DNA of 12,095 nt. Origin: Caulobacteraceae bacterium (GTDB lineage Bacteria; Pseudomonadota; Alphaproteobacteria; Caulobacterales; Caulobacteraceae). The DNA lies in contig JADZBR010000088.1 in assembly GCA_020852035.1 (NCBI GenBank), positions 1 through 12,095 of the forward strand, read 5' to 3'. Numbering within the stretch: the first letter of the stretch is position 1; every line of letters starts with the position of its first letter. The position numbers and the translations under genes are program-made. Below are positions 1 to 7,325 of the stretch, piece by piece. A model generated the notes under the pieces. That model was not told where the DNA came from. It searched no databases and saw only the letters and a list, made by a program, of their open reading frames with translations.

Positions 1-285
1 CTGGGCGCGATGCTGGCCGCGATCCTGGTCGGCGAGATCGCCAAGCAGTTCACCGACATCCGCCTCTGGAAGACCGGCGCGGCGGCCATCGGCCTGGCGG
101 GCGGGCTGGCGACGATGGCCGGCGACCTTTGGGAATCCATGCTCAAGCGCCGGTTCGGGGTGAAGGATTCCGGTGACATCATCCCCGGCCACGGCGGCCT
201 GCTGGACCGGGTCGATGGCCTGATGTTCTCGGCGATCGTGCTGGCCGTCGCCCGGCTGATCGACCACCTGGGGTGGGCCCATTGA
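1..285 (+). CDS. cdsA: Phosphatidate cytidylyltransferase (CDP-diacylglycerol synthase), C-terminal part
   Basis: Partial gene: the reading frame is open from base 1 and stops at TGA 283-285, giving the last 94 residues. CdsA makes CDP-diacylglycerol from phosphatidic acid and CTP at the inner membrane, the branch point to all phospholipids. The family signature is visible at about residues 46-72 of the fragment: S-x-L-K-R, then K-D-S, then P-G-H-G-G-L-x-D-R-x-D, whose acidic and basic residues bind metal and CTP. Hydrophobic stretches before (AAAIGLAGGLATMAG) and after (LMFSAIVLAVARLI) the signature fit membrane helices. The stop codon overlaps the start of dxr, the usual alphaproteobacterial order cdsA-dxr. 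The N-terminal two thirds lie outside the window. Identification is firm because the signature is essentially complete. Confidence 0.95.
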   Translation: MGAMLAAILVGEIAKQFTDIRLWKTGAAAIGLAGGLATMAGDLWESMLKRRFGVKDSGDIIPGHGGLLDRVDGLMFSAIVLAVARLIDHLGWAH

Positions 286-1493
286 CCCGGCGTGTCTCGA
301 TCCTTGGTTCGACCGGCTCGGTGGGCGTCTCGACGCTCGACCTTTTCGAGCAATCCGGCGCCGCGGTGGAGATCGCCGCCCTGACCGCGGGCCGCAACGT
401 CGCCCGGCTCGCCGAGCAGGCGCTGCGCTGGCGGCCCCGCCAGGCGGTGATCGCCGACGAGCGGCTGCTGCCCGAACTGTGCGAGCGCCTGGCCGGCGCC
501 GGGATCGCCTGCGCCGGCGGCGAGGCGGCCGTCTCCGAGGCCGCCGCCGAGCCGGTCGACTGGGCGATGGCGGCCATCGTCGGGGTGGCCGGCCTGGCGC
601 CGACCCTGGCCGCAGCGCGCTCGGGGGCGACGATCGGCCTGGCCAACAAGGAGAGCCTGGTCTGCTGCGGCCCGAGCCTGCTGCACGCCGCGCGGCGCGC
701 CGGCGGCATGGTGATTCCGGTCGAGTCCGAGCACTCGGCGATCTTCCAGGCGCTGCAGCCGCTGGCCCGCGAGCAGGTGTCCAAGCTGATCGTCACCGCC
801 ACCGGCGGGCCGTTCCGAAGCTGGAGCGTGGCGCAAATGCGGCAGGCGACCCGCGAGCAGGCCCTGAACCACCCGAAATGGTCGATGGGCGACAAGATTT
901 CGATCGATTCGGCGACCATGATGAACAAGGGCCTCGAGGTGATCGAGGCGGCCTATCTGTTCGCCATGCCGCCGGAGCGCATCGAGGTCGTGATCCATCC
1001 GCAAGCGATCGTGCACAGCCTGGTGGAATACGCCGACGGCAATGTGCTGGCCCAGCTGGGCGCGCCGGACATGCGCATCCCGATCGCCTGCGCCTTCGCC
1101 TGGCCCGAGCGCATGGCCTGGCCGGCGCCGAAGCTGGACCTCACCGCCTGCGGCCCGCTGACCTTCGAGGCGCCCGACCCTGAGCAGTTCCCGGCGCTGG
1201 GGCTCGCCAAGCAGGCGCTGACGCGTGGCGGCCAGGCGCCGGCGGCGCTGAACGCGGCCAACGAAGCGGCCGTGGCCGCCTTCCTTGACCGCCAGATCGG
1301 CTTTCTCGATATTGCCGCCACCGCCGCCGAGACCCTTGAGCGAATGGAAGCTCTGGGCGCGCTGGACGCCGGCGAGAGCGACGATCCCGTGGAGAGCGTC
1401 ATGCATACCGACCAGGCCGCACGCCGGATCGCCGCCGAGGTGCTCGGCGGATTCGCCGGCGCCCGGCGCGCCGCAGGGCAGGGGAGCCGCTGA
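273..1493 (+). CDS. dxr: 1-deoxy-D-xylulose 5-phosphate reductoisomerase
   Basis: Cytosolic enzyme converting DXP to 2-C-methyl-D-erythritol 4-phosphate with NADPH, the first committed step of the MEP isoprenoid pathway and the target of fosmidomycin. From GTG 273 it is 406 residues, normal for the family. The NADPH-binding loop GSTGSVG is at 12-18, LANKES at 123-128, the metal-site motif VESEHSAIFQ starts at 150 (acidic residues 151 and 153), MGDKISIDSATMMNKGLE is at 205-222 (Glu222 a metal-ligand candidate), and HPQAIVHS starts at 242. The start is ambiguous. GTG 273 lies inside cdsA, while TTG 282 overlaps the cdsA stop as TTGA and has a G-rich ribosome-site candidate (270-273) eight bases upstream. 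The TTG start gives an N-terminus beginning just before the first strand, as in homologues, and may be the true one. The stop shares its A with the rseP ATG (TGATG). Confidence 0.96.
   Translation: MGPLTRRVSILGSTGSVGVSTLDLFEQSGAAVEIAALTAGRNVARLAEQALRWRPRQAVIADERLLPELCERLAGAGIACAGGEAAVSEAAAEPVDWAMAAIVGVAGLAPTLAAARSGATIGLANKESLVCCGPSLLHAARRAGGMVIPVESEHSAIFQALQPLAREQVSKLIVTATGGPFRSWSVAQMRQATREQALNHPKWSMGDKISIDSATMMNKGLEVIEAAYLFAMPPERIEVVIHPQAIVHSLVEYADGNVLAQLGAPDMRIPIACAFAWPERMAWPAPKLDLTACGPLTFEAPDPEQFPALGLAKQALTRGGQAPAALNAANEAAVAAFLDRQIGFLDIAATAAETLERMEALGALDAGESDDPVESVMHTDQAARRIAAEVLGGFAGARRAAGQGSR
1480..1486 (+). promoter_or_regulatory. rseP ribosome binding site
   Basis: AGGGGAG lies six bases before the rseP ATG, inside the last codons of dxr. 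It is the strongest ribosome site in the + strand operon and supports the ATG at 1493 that overlaps the dxr stop (TGATG). Confidence 0.75.
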
Positions 1494-2710
1494 TGGACGC
1501 CGTGACCGGCCTACTGACTTACGTCCTGCCGTTCCTCTTCGTGCTGACCATCGTGGTCACGGTGCATGAGTTCGGCCACTTCCTGACCGCCAAGTGGTGC
1601 GGCGTGGCCATCGACCGCTTCTCCATCGGCTTTGGCCGCGCGATCCTCGCCTGGCGCGACAAGGCCGGCGTCGAGTGGCGCATCGGCTGGATGCCGCTGG
1701 GCGGCTATGTGCGCTTCAAGGGCGACGACAACGCCGCCAGCCTGCCGGATTCCAGCGACCTGGCGGCCATCCGCCGCTCGATCGTCGACACCGAGGGCGA
1801 GGCGGCGGTGAGCCGCTATTTCCCCTTCAAGCCGCTGTGGCAGCGCGCCCTGGTGGTGGCCGCCGGGCCGATCGCGAACTTCATCCTGGCGATCTCGCTG
1901 TTCGCCGCCATCCTGATGGCCTTCGGCGAGCGGATCATCCCGGCCCGCGTGGACTCCGTCCAGGCCGGCTCCCCCGCCGCCGTCGCCGGCTTCAAGCCGG
2001 GCGACGTGGTGGTCGAGGCCGCGGGCCGCAAGATCGACGGCTTCCTGGACCTGCAGCGGATCATCATGCTGCGCGCCGGCAGCCCGGTGGAGTTCGTGGT
2101 CCTGCGCGGCGGCGGCGAACTGGCCCTGACCGCCACGCCCGAGCGGCGCACGATCACAGACGAGGCCGGCGACACCCATAGGGTCGGCGTGCTGGGCGTG
2201 CAGATCAGCTCGCGCCCCGGCGACCTGCAGCTGCGCCGCTACGGCCCCGTTGAGGCGCTCGGCGCTGGCGCGGAACGCACCTGGCAGGTGCTCGACACCA
2301 CCCTCGGCTATCTGGGCCGTATCGTCACCGGCAAGGAGAACGGCGACCAGCTGGGCGGCCCGCTGCGGATCGCCAAGGTCTCCGGCGATGTCGCCAAGAT
2401 CAGCTCTTCGGTGGAGAATGTCGCCCTGGCCGAGCGCATGCTGGCCATGTTCGTGGCCCTGCTCAGCCTCACCGCGGTGCTCTCCATCGGCATCGGCTTC
2501 ATGAACCTGCTGCCCGTCCCGGTGCTGGATGGCGGGCATCTGCTGTTCTACGCCTACGAAGCGGTCGCCCGGCGGCCGGTTTCGGCGGCGGTGCAGGCGG
2601 TCGGTTATCGCGTCGGCCTTGCCCTGCTCATCGGATTGATGTTGTTCGCCACCTGGAACGACCTGACCCAGCTTCGGGTGTTCCAGTTCTTCGGCGGGCT
2701 GCTGTCCTGA
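1493..2710 (+). CDS. rseP: Site-2 intramembrane zinc metalloprotease (RseP/MmpA type)
   Basis: M50 family protease that cleaves transmembrane segments of substrates such as anti-sigma factors. In Caulobacter crescentus the orthologue MmpA degrades the polarity factor PodJ. The 405-residue protein has the zinc motif HEFGH at 25-29 inside the first membrane helix, a GPIANF segment (125-130) opening the second, one PDZ domain at about 148-218 (VQAGSPAAVAGFKPGD core), and the C-terminal NLLPVPVLDGGH at 338-349, where Asp346 supplies the third zinc ligand. E. coli RseP (450 residues) has two PDZ domains; here I see one, plus a polar, acid-rich insert at about 78-110 between helices 1 and 2. The ATG has an AGGGGAG ribosome site at 1480-1486, six bases upstream, and overlaps the dxr stop by one base, so translational coupling is likely. 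The native substrate cannot be read from this window. Confidence 0.94.
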   Translation: MDAVTGLLTYVLPFLFVLTIVVTVHEFGHFLTAKWCGVAIDRFSIGFGRAILAWRDKAGVEWRIGWMPLGGYVRFKGDDNAASLPDSSDLAAIRRSIVDTEGEAAVSRYFPFKPLWQRALVVAAGPIANFILAISLFAAILMAFGERIIPARVDSVQAGSPAAVAGFKPGDVVVEAAGRKIDGFLDLQRIIMLRAGSPVEFVVLRGGGELALTATPERRTITDEAGDTHRVGVLGVQISSRPGDLQLRRYGPVEALGAGAERTWQVLDTTLGYLGRIVTGKENGDQLGGPLRIAKVSGDVAKISSSVENVALAERMLAMFVALLSLTAVLSIGIGFMNLLPVPVLDGGHLLFYAYEAVARRPVSAAVQAVGYRVGLALLIGLMLFATWNDLTQLRVFQFFGGLLS

Positions 2711-2747
2711 CGTCTCTCTTCAAAAAGCTCACGGCGTTCAAAACGAT

Positions 2748-5165
2748 ATGACTGAAGCTCGCGCCCATCGCGCTGTGTTCGTCGGCGGCCTGGCCGTGCT
2801 CCTGGCGTCGACCGCCCTGACCGCGCCCGCCTTCGCCCAGGACGCCCAGCCCGCGCCGCCCGCCGAGGCGGCCGCGCCGGCTCAGCCGGCGGCCCCCGTC
2901 GCCGCGCAGCCGCAGGGCGGCGTCGTGCAGCGCATCATCGTGCGCGGCAACGAGCGCATCGAATCCAGCACGGTGATCTCCTACCTGCCGATCAACATCG
3001 GCGACGACGTCGATCCGCAGCGGATGGACGATGCGCTGAAGACCCTCTTCCGCACCGACCTCTTCGCCGACGTGCAGATCAACTACAACGCCGGCGACCT
3101 GGTCATCCAGGTGGTCGAGAACCCGATCATCAACCAGGTGATCTTCGAGGGGAACTCGGCGCTGAAGTCCGACAAGATCCGCGACGAGGTGACCATCCGC
3201 CCGCGCGGCATCTTCACCCGCTCCAAGGTGCAGGCCGACGTCCAGCGGATCATCGAGCTCTACCGCCGCTCGGGCCGTATCTCGGCGACGGTGACGCCCA
3301 AGATCGTCGAACTGCCGCAAAAGCGCGTCGACCTGATCTTCGAGATCAACGAAGGCGCCAAGAGTGGCGTGCTGCGCGTCAATTTCCTCGGCAACAAGGA
3401 GTTCTCGGACAACGACCTGCGCGATGTGGTGGTCACCGAGGAAACCCGGCTGCTGAAGTTCTTCTCCTCGAACACCAACTACGACCCCGACCGGATCGAG
3501 TACGACAAGGAGCAGCTGCGCAAGCACTACCGCAACCGCGGCTTCTACGACTTCCGGGTGATATCGGCGGTGGCCGAACTGGCGCCCGACAAGAACGGCT
3601 TCGTCATCACCTACACCCTCGACGAGGGGCCGGAGTACAAGTTCGGCAAGCTGACGGTGGAGACCGAGCTCTCCAAGCTCGACAAGAACCTGTTGCAGGC
3701 GCTGCTGCCGATCCGCTCGGGTCAGACCTACCAGGACGAGCGCATCGAGCAGGCCACCGACTCGCTGACCTTCGCCGCCGGCGCCGCCGGCTTCGCCTTC
3801 GTCGACGTGCGCCCGCGCTATACCGCCAACCGGGAGGCCAAGACCGTCGATGTGACCTTCCAGGTCAACGAGGGGCCGCGCGTCTACGTCGACCGCATCG
3901 ACATCGTCGGCAACACCCGCACCCTCGACTATGTCATCCGCCGCGAGCTGAACATCGCCGAGGGCGACGCCTACAACCGCGTGCTGGTCGACCGGTCCCG
4001 CAACCAGATCCGCGCCCTCGGCTTCTTCAAGGAGGTCGACATCGAGGAGACGCAAGGCTCCGCGCCCGACCGCACGGGCCTGCGCGTGCAGGTCGAGGAA
4101 CAGCCCACCGGCGAGCTCTCCTTCAGCGCCGGCTACTCCTCGGTGGACCAGCTGGTGCTCGACCTCGGCATCACCGAGCGCAACTTCCGCGGCCGGGGCC
4201 AGAGCGTCGCGGCGCGGGTCTCCGTCGGCTCGCTGCGCCAGCAGGTCGACTTCCGCTTCACCGAGCCCAGGTTCATGGGCCGCAACCTGGCGGCGGGGAT
4301 CGACCTCTATTCGAACCGCCTCGATTACTCCGAGTACACCGCCTACGAGAGCACCAGCATCGGCGGCAACGTGCGCTTCGGCTTCCCGCTGACGCTGAAC
4401 ACCTCGATGAGCACGCGCTACACCCTGCGCAGCGACGACATCCAGATCGACGACAGCCTCTGCAATCCGACCGCTCCGGTGGCCTCCACCTCGATCTGCG
4501 CCCAGCGCGGGTCCTACGTCACCTCGCTGGTCGGCTACGGCCTGCGGATGGACCGCCGCAACGATCCGCTGAATCCGACCCGCGGCTTCTACGTCGCCAT
4601 GACCCAGGACCTGGCCGGCGTCGGCGGCGACGTGAAGTATCTGCGCACGGAAGGCGAGGGCGGCTGGTATCACGGCTTCAACAAGGACTTCATCCTCAGC
4701 CTGACCGGCCAGGCCGGCTACATCACCGGCTATGGCGGCGACGAGATCCGCATCAACGACCGCTTCTTCAAGGGCGGCCAGAGCTTCCGCGGCTTCGAGG
4801 TCGCCGGCATCGGCCCGCGCGACACCAACCTGGGCCGCTCGGACGCCCTGGGCGGGCGCGCCTACGCCATCGGCACGGTGGAAATGACGGTGCCGACCGG
4901 CCTTCCCGAGCAATACGGCATCAAGGCCGCCCTCTTCGCCGACGTCGGCACGCTGGGCCTGCTGGACGACCGCGACAAGCTGACCGCCGCCGGGGTCGTC
5001 GACCCGCTGATCAAGGACGACCTCTCGCTGCGCGCCTCGGCGGGGTTGAGCATCTTCTGGCGCTCGCCTATGGGTCCCATTCGCTTCGACTTCAGCCAGA
5101 TTCTGGCCAAGGAAGACTACGATAAGACCGAACTCTTCCGGTTCTCCACCACAACCAGGTTCTAA
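2748..5165 (+). CDS. bamA: Outer membrane protein assembly factor BamA (Omp85)
   Basis: Central subunit of the BAM complex, which folds and inserts beta-barrel proteins into the outer membrane. The 805-residue precursor starts with a signal peptide (charged start, hydrophobic core, predicted cleavage after AFA at 30), then an Ala/Pro-rich linker to about residue 58. Five POTRA repeats follow; recurrent cores are IIVRGNERIES, VIFEGNSALKS, VNFLGNKEFSD, FGKLTVETELS and IDIVGNTRTLD. The rest is a 16-strand-type barrel ending in a C-terminal Phe after alternating residues, the outer-membrane beta signal. The Omp85 loop-6 motif is present as FRGF at 680-683. Two cysteines, 572 and 584, seem to be the only ones and lie about 100 residues before that motif, unlike the E. 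coli pair, which follows it. A 37-base gap separates it from rseP. No clear Shine-Dalgarno is seen; the leader is A-rich (TTCAAAACGAT). Confidence 0.97.
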   Translation: MTEARAHRAVFVGGLAVLLASTALTAPAFAQDAQPAPPAEAAAPAQPAAPVAAQPQGGVVQRIIVRGNERIESSTVISYLPINIGDDVDPQRMDDALKTLFRTDLFADVQINYNAGDLVIQVVENPIINQVIFEGNSALKSDKIRDEVTIRPRGIFTRSKVQADVQRIIELYRRSGRISATVTPKIVELPQKRVDLIFEINEGAKSGVLRVNFLGNKEFSDNDLRDVVVTEETRLLKFFSSNTNYDPDRIEYDKEQLRKHYRNRGFYDFRVISAVAELAPDKNGFVITYTLDEGPEYKFGKLTVETELSKLDKNLLQALLPIRSGQTYQDERIEQATDSLTFAAGAAGFAFVDVRPRYTANREAKTVDVTFQVNEGPRVYVDRIDIVGNTRTLDYVIRRELNIAEGDAYNRVLVDRSRNQIRALGFFKEVDIEETQGSAPDRTGLRVQVEEQPTGELSFSAGYSSVDQLVLDLGITERNFRGRGQSVAARVSVGSLRQQVDFRFTEPRFMGRNLAAGIDLYSNRLDYSEYTAYESTSIGGNVRFGFPLTLNTSMSTRYTLRSDDIQIDDSLCNPTAPVASTSICAQRGSYVTSLVGYGLRMDRRNDPLNPTRGFYVAMTQDLAGVGGDVKYLRTEGEGGWYHGFNKDFILSLTGQAGYITGYGGDEIRINDRFFKGGQSFRGFEVAGIGPRDTNLGRSDALGGRAYAIGTVEMTVPTGLPEQYGIKAALFADVGTLGLLDDRDKLTAAGVVDPLIKDDLSLRASAGLSIFWRSPMGPIRFDFSQILAKEDYDKTELFRFSTTTRF

Positions 5166-5175
5166 AACAACTGTA

Positions 5176-5805
5176 ATGAAAACCACCTCCTACGTCGCGG
5201 CCGCCACGGCCGCGCTGCTGGTCGCCACCCAGGCGACCAGCGCCTTCGCCCAGGCCGCCGCCGCCCAGCCCGCCGCGCCGCAGGTCACCCACGGCCCGGC
5301 CACGCCCGGCGTCTGCATTCTCTCGGTGGAAGGCGCCATCGCCCAGTCGACCGTCGGCCGCAACGTCGACGCCCGCATGAAGCAGATCGTCGCCGCCGTG
5401 CAGGCCGAGCTGAACGCCGAGCAGACCACGATCCAGAACGAGGGCAAGACCCTGGAATCGCAGCGCGCGACGCTCGACCAGAACACCCTGCAGACCCGCG
5501 CCAACGCCTGGCAGACCAAGGTCAACAACTTCCAGCGCAAGGCTGCGCAGCGCGACCGCGAGGTGCAGGCCACCCAGCAGAAGGCGCTGTCGCGCATCGG
5601 CACCGAGCTCGACCCGGTGATCCGCCAGGTCTACCAGCAGCGCCAGTGCGGCATGCTGCTGAGCCGCGACGCCCTGGTGATCGCCAATCCGCAGATGGAC
5701 ATCACGCCGGCGGTGGTGACGGCGCTGAACGCCAAGATCCAGAACTTCACCTTCGACCGCGAACACCTCGACCAGCCGGCCGCCACGCCCGCCGCCCCGC
5801 GCTGA
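5176..5805 (+). CDS. Skp/OmpH-family periplasmic chaperone-like protein
   Basis: Likely periplasmic holdase that binds unfolded outer-membrane proteins on the way to BamA. The 209-residue precursor has a signal peptide with predicted cleavage after AFA at 25, matching the BamA cleavage motif. It then has an Ala/Pro-rich stretch, a first strand VCILSVEGAIAQS (from about 46) equivalent to the first strand of Skp, a long Gln/Lys/Glu-rich helical hairpin (about 60-145), and a C-terminal strand region (QCGMLLSRDALVIANPQMDIT) matching the closing strands of Skp. Family assignment rests on this layout and on the bamA-ompH-lpxD context; sequence similarity to E. coli Skp is low, so no symbol is given. 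The mature part is about 184 residues against about 141 in E. coli; the extra lies in the Ala/Pro segment and the C-terminal tail. Cysteines 47 and 158 sit on strands that neighbour in the Skp fold. No evident Shine-Dalgarno; the gap from bamA is 10 bases. Confidence 0.85.
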   Translation: MKTTSYVAAATAALLVATQATSAFAQAAAAQPAAPQVTHGPATPGVCILSVEGAIAQSTVGRNVDARMKQIVAAVQAELNAEQTTIQNEGKTLESQRATLDQNTLQTRANAWQTKVNNFQRKAAQRDREVQATQQKALSRIGTELDPVIRQVYQQRQCGMLLSRDALVIANPQMDITPAVVTALNAKIQNFTFDREHLDQPAATPAAPR

Positions 5806-5844
5806 TCGGCTGGGCGGATCGCGCGCAGGTCGTTATGACGCCTC

Positions 5845-6840
5845 ATGCCTGACCCGCGCTTTTTCGAGTCGCTTGGACCGGCCACGCTCGGCGAACTCGC
5901 CGAGCTGACCGGCGCGGAGCTGCGCGGCGACGCCGCCCGTCCCATCGACGAGGTCGCGCCGGTCGAACGCGCCGGCGCGCACAGCGTCACCTTTCTCGGC
6001 GACCGCAAGTACGCCGCCGCCGTGGCCGCCTCCGGCGCCGGCGCCTGCTTCGTCACCGCGGCGGACGCTTCGGGCCTGCCGGAGGGCTGCACCGCCCTGG
6101 TGACGCCCCGCGCCCAGCTGGCCTGGACCAAGGCGGCCAACCGGCTGCACCGCATCCGTCCCGATCGCGGCGGCCCGGCGGTCTCGCCCGACGCGGTGAT
6201 CGAGGAGAACGTGCAGATCGGCCCGGGCGCCGTCATCGGTGCGGGCGCGGAGATCGGCCGCGGCGCGGTGATCGGCGCGAACGCGGTGATCGGCCCAGGT
6301 GTCGCCATCGGCCGCGACTGCCGCATCGGCCCGAACACCTCGGTGCAGTTCGCCCTGCTGGGCGACCGCGTGACCCTGCTGGCCGGCGCCCGCATCGGCG
6401 AGGCCGGCTTCGGCGCGACGGCGGGGGACGCGGGGGTGATCGACATCCCGCAGCTCGGCCGGGTGATCCTGCAGGACGGCGTCACCGTCGGCGCCAACAG
6501 CTGCATCGACCGCGGCGCCTGGGACGACACCTCCATCGGCGAGAACACCAAGATCGATAACCTCGTGCAGGTGGGCCACAACTGCCGGATCGGCCGCAAC
6601 TGCGTGCTGGCCGGGCGGGTGGGGATCTCCGGCAGCGTGACCATCGGCGACGGGGCGCAGCTCGGCGGCAGCGTCGGCATCGCCGACCACGTGAACATCG
6701 GCGCCGGCGCGCGCTTGGCGGCCGGCACGGGCGTCATGCGCGACATCCCGGCCGGCGAGACCTGGGGCGGGGTCCCCGCGCGGCCGATCAAGCGCTGGAT
6801 GCGCGAGATCGCCTGGCTGACCCGCCAGATCGGCAACTGA
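5845..6840 (+). CDS. lpxD: UDP-3-O-(3-hydroxyacyl)glucosamine N-acyltransferase
   Basis: Third enzyme of lipid A synthesis: transfers a 3-hydroxyacyl chain from ACP to the 2-amino group of UDP-3-O-acylglucosamine in the cytosol. At 331 residues it has the family length. An N-terminal uridine-binding domain (about 1-105, with VTFLGDRKY and AQLAWTKAANRLH) is followed by a left-handed beta-helix of hexapeptide repeats (about 115-285) and a short C-terminal helical tail with the GVPARPIKRWMRE closing motif. His245 in VQVGHNCRIG matches the catalytic His239 of E. coli. The start is bounded by an in-frame stop at 5836-5838, so ATG 5845 is the only plausible start. It lacks a well-spaced ribosome site, while an overlapping micro-ORF at 5835 has a nearby AGG. 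LpxD enzymes act as trimers. Neighbours fabZ and lpxA complete the standard cluster. Confidence 0.96.
   Translation: MPDPRFFESLGPATLGELAELTGAELRGDAARPIDEVAPVERAGAHSVTFLGDRKYAAAVAASGAGACFVTAADASGLPEGCTALVTPRAQLAWTKAANRLHRIRPDRGGPAVSPDAVIEENVQIGPGAVIGAGAEIGRGAVIGANAVIGPGVAIGRDCRIGPNTSVQFALLGDRVTLLAGARIGEAGFGATAGDAGVIDIPQLGRVILQDGVTVGANSCIDRGAWDDTSIGENTKIDNLVQVGHNCRIGRNCVLAGRVGISGSVTIGDGAQLGGSVGIADHVNIGAGARLAAGTGVMRDIPAGETWGGVPARPIKRWMREIAWLTRQIGN
6205..6330 (+). repeat. Tandem 18-base units encoding the LpxD hexapeptide helix
   Basis: Seven consecutive 18-base units inside lpxD, each encoding six residues that end in Ile-Gly; the last codons are ATC GGC or ATC GGT in every unit. Units 6259-6276 and 6277-6294 differ at only a few bases. 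This is the DNA signature of the left-handed beta-helix rungs, not a mobile or regulatory repeat. High similarity between units could allow slippage in steps of one rung. Confidence 0.85.
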
Positions 6841-6851
6841 GAGGGCACGGC

Positions 6852-7325
6852 ATGGCCAGAAAAGCGCCCAGCAACGAGACGCCCACCACCATCGAGATCG
6901 CCGAGGTGATGGCGCGCATCCCGCACCGCTACCCGTTCCTGCTGGTGGACCGATGCGAGGACTACAGGGAGAGCCAGTCGATCGTCGGCATCAAGTGCGT
7001 GACCATCAACGAGCCGTTCTTCGCCGGTCACTTCCCGGAGTATCCGGTGATGCCGGGCGTGCTGATCTGCGAGGCCATCGCCCAGTCCGGCGCGATCCTG
7101 ATGTCCAAGTCGCTGGACGTGGACGTCCGCAACAAGACCATCCTCTTCATGTCGCTGGACAACGCCCGTTTCCGCCGGGCCGTCCGCCCGGGCGACGTGC
7201 TGCGGATGCCCGTCGAGGTGCTGCGCGCTCGCGGCGGCATCTTCAAGTTCAGAGGCCAGGCTTATGTAGAAGACCAGCTGGCCGCCGAATGCGAGTTCGC
7301 CGCCATGCTGGTGGAGACCAAGTGA
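6852..7325 (+). CDS. fabZ: 3-hydroxyacyl-[acyl-carrier-protein] dehydratase FabZ
   Basis: Hot-dog fold dehydratase that converts 3-hydroxyacyl-ACP to trans-2-enoyl-ACP in fatty acid elongation. It draws on the same 3-hydroxyacyl-ACP pool that LpxA and LpxD use, which explains its place between them. The 157-residue protein carries IPHRYPFLLVDR near the N-terminus, the catalytic His60 in FFAGHFPEYPVMPG and Glu74 in LICEAIAQSGA. The 14-residue spacing equals that of His54 and Glu68 in E. coli FabZ. It has a slightly longer N-terminus than E. coli (start MARKAPSNETPT). ATG 6852 is supported by GAGGG at 6841-6845. The stop TGA (7323-7325) overlaps the GTG start of lpxA as GTGA. Confidence 0.97.
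   Translation: MARKAPSNETPTTIEIAEVMARIPHRYPFLLVDRCEDYRESQSIVGIKCVTINEPFFAGHFPEYPVMPGVLICEAIAQSGAILMSKSLDVDVRNKTILFMSLDNARFRRAVRPGDVLRMPVEVLRARGGIFKFRGQAYVEDQLAAECEFAAMLVETK

Noticed and set aside
1511..2539. 342-residue open frame antisense to rseP
   Set aside because: Same GC-driven shadow; rich in Gln, His, Asp and Gly, with no motif.
2711..2747. Possible promoter for bamA in the gap after rseP
   Set aside because: No convincing -35/-10 pair or sigma-factor motif can be seen in 37 bases; read-through from upstream explains expression.
2628..5186. 852-residue open frame on the - strand covering all of bamA
   Set aside because: It lies antisense to a certain gene, is made of low-complexity Ala/Val/Asp/Gly/His/Arg sequence with no domain, and is what strong third-position GC creates on the opposite strand.
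5631..7031. 466-residue open frame antisense to the chaperone gene, lpxD and fabZ
   Set aside because: It crosses three firm genes on the other strand, and its Pro/Ser/Ala-rich repeats mirror the lpxD hexapeptide units.
6953..7321. Upstream extension of the lpxA frame inside fabZ
   Set aside because: The extension is Arg/Gly/Pro-rich out-of-frame translation of fabZ; the LpxA family sequence begins at GTG 7322.
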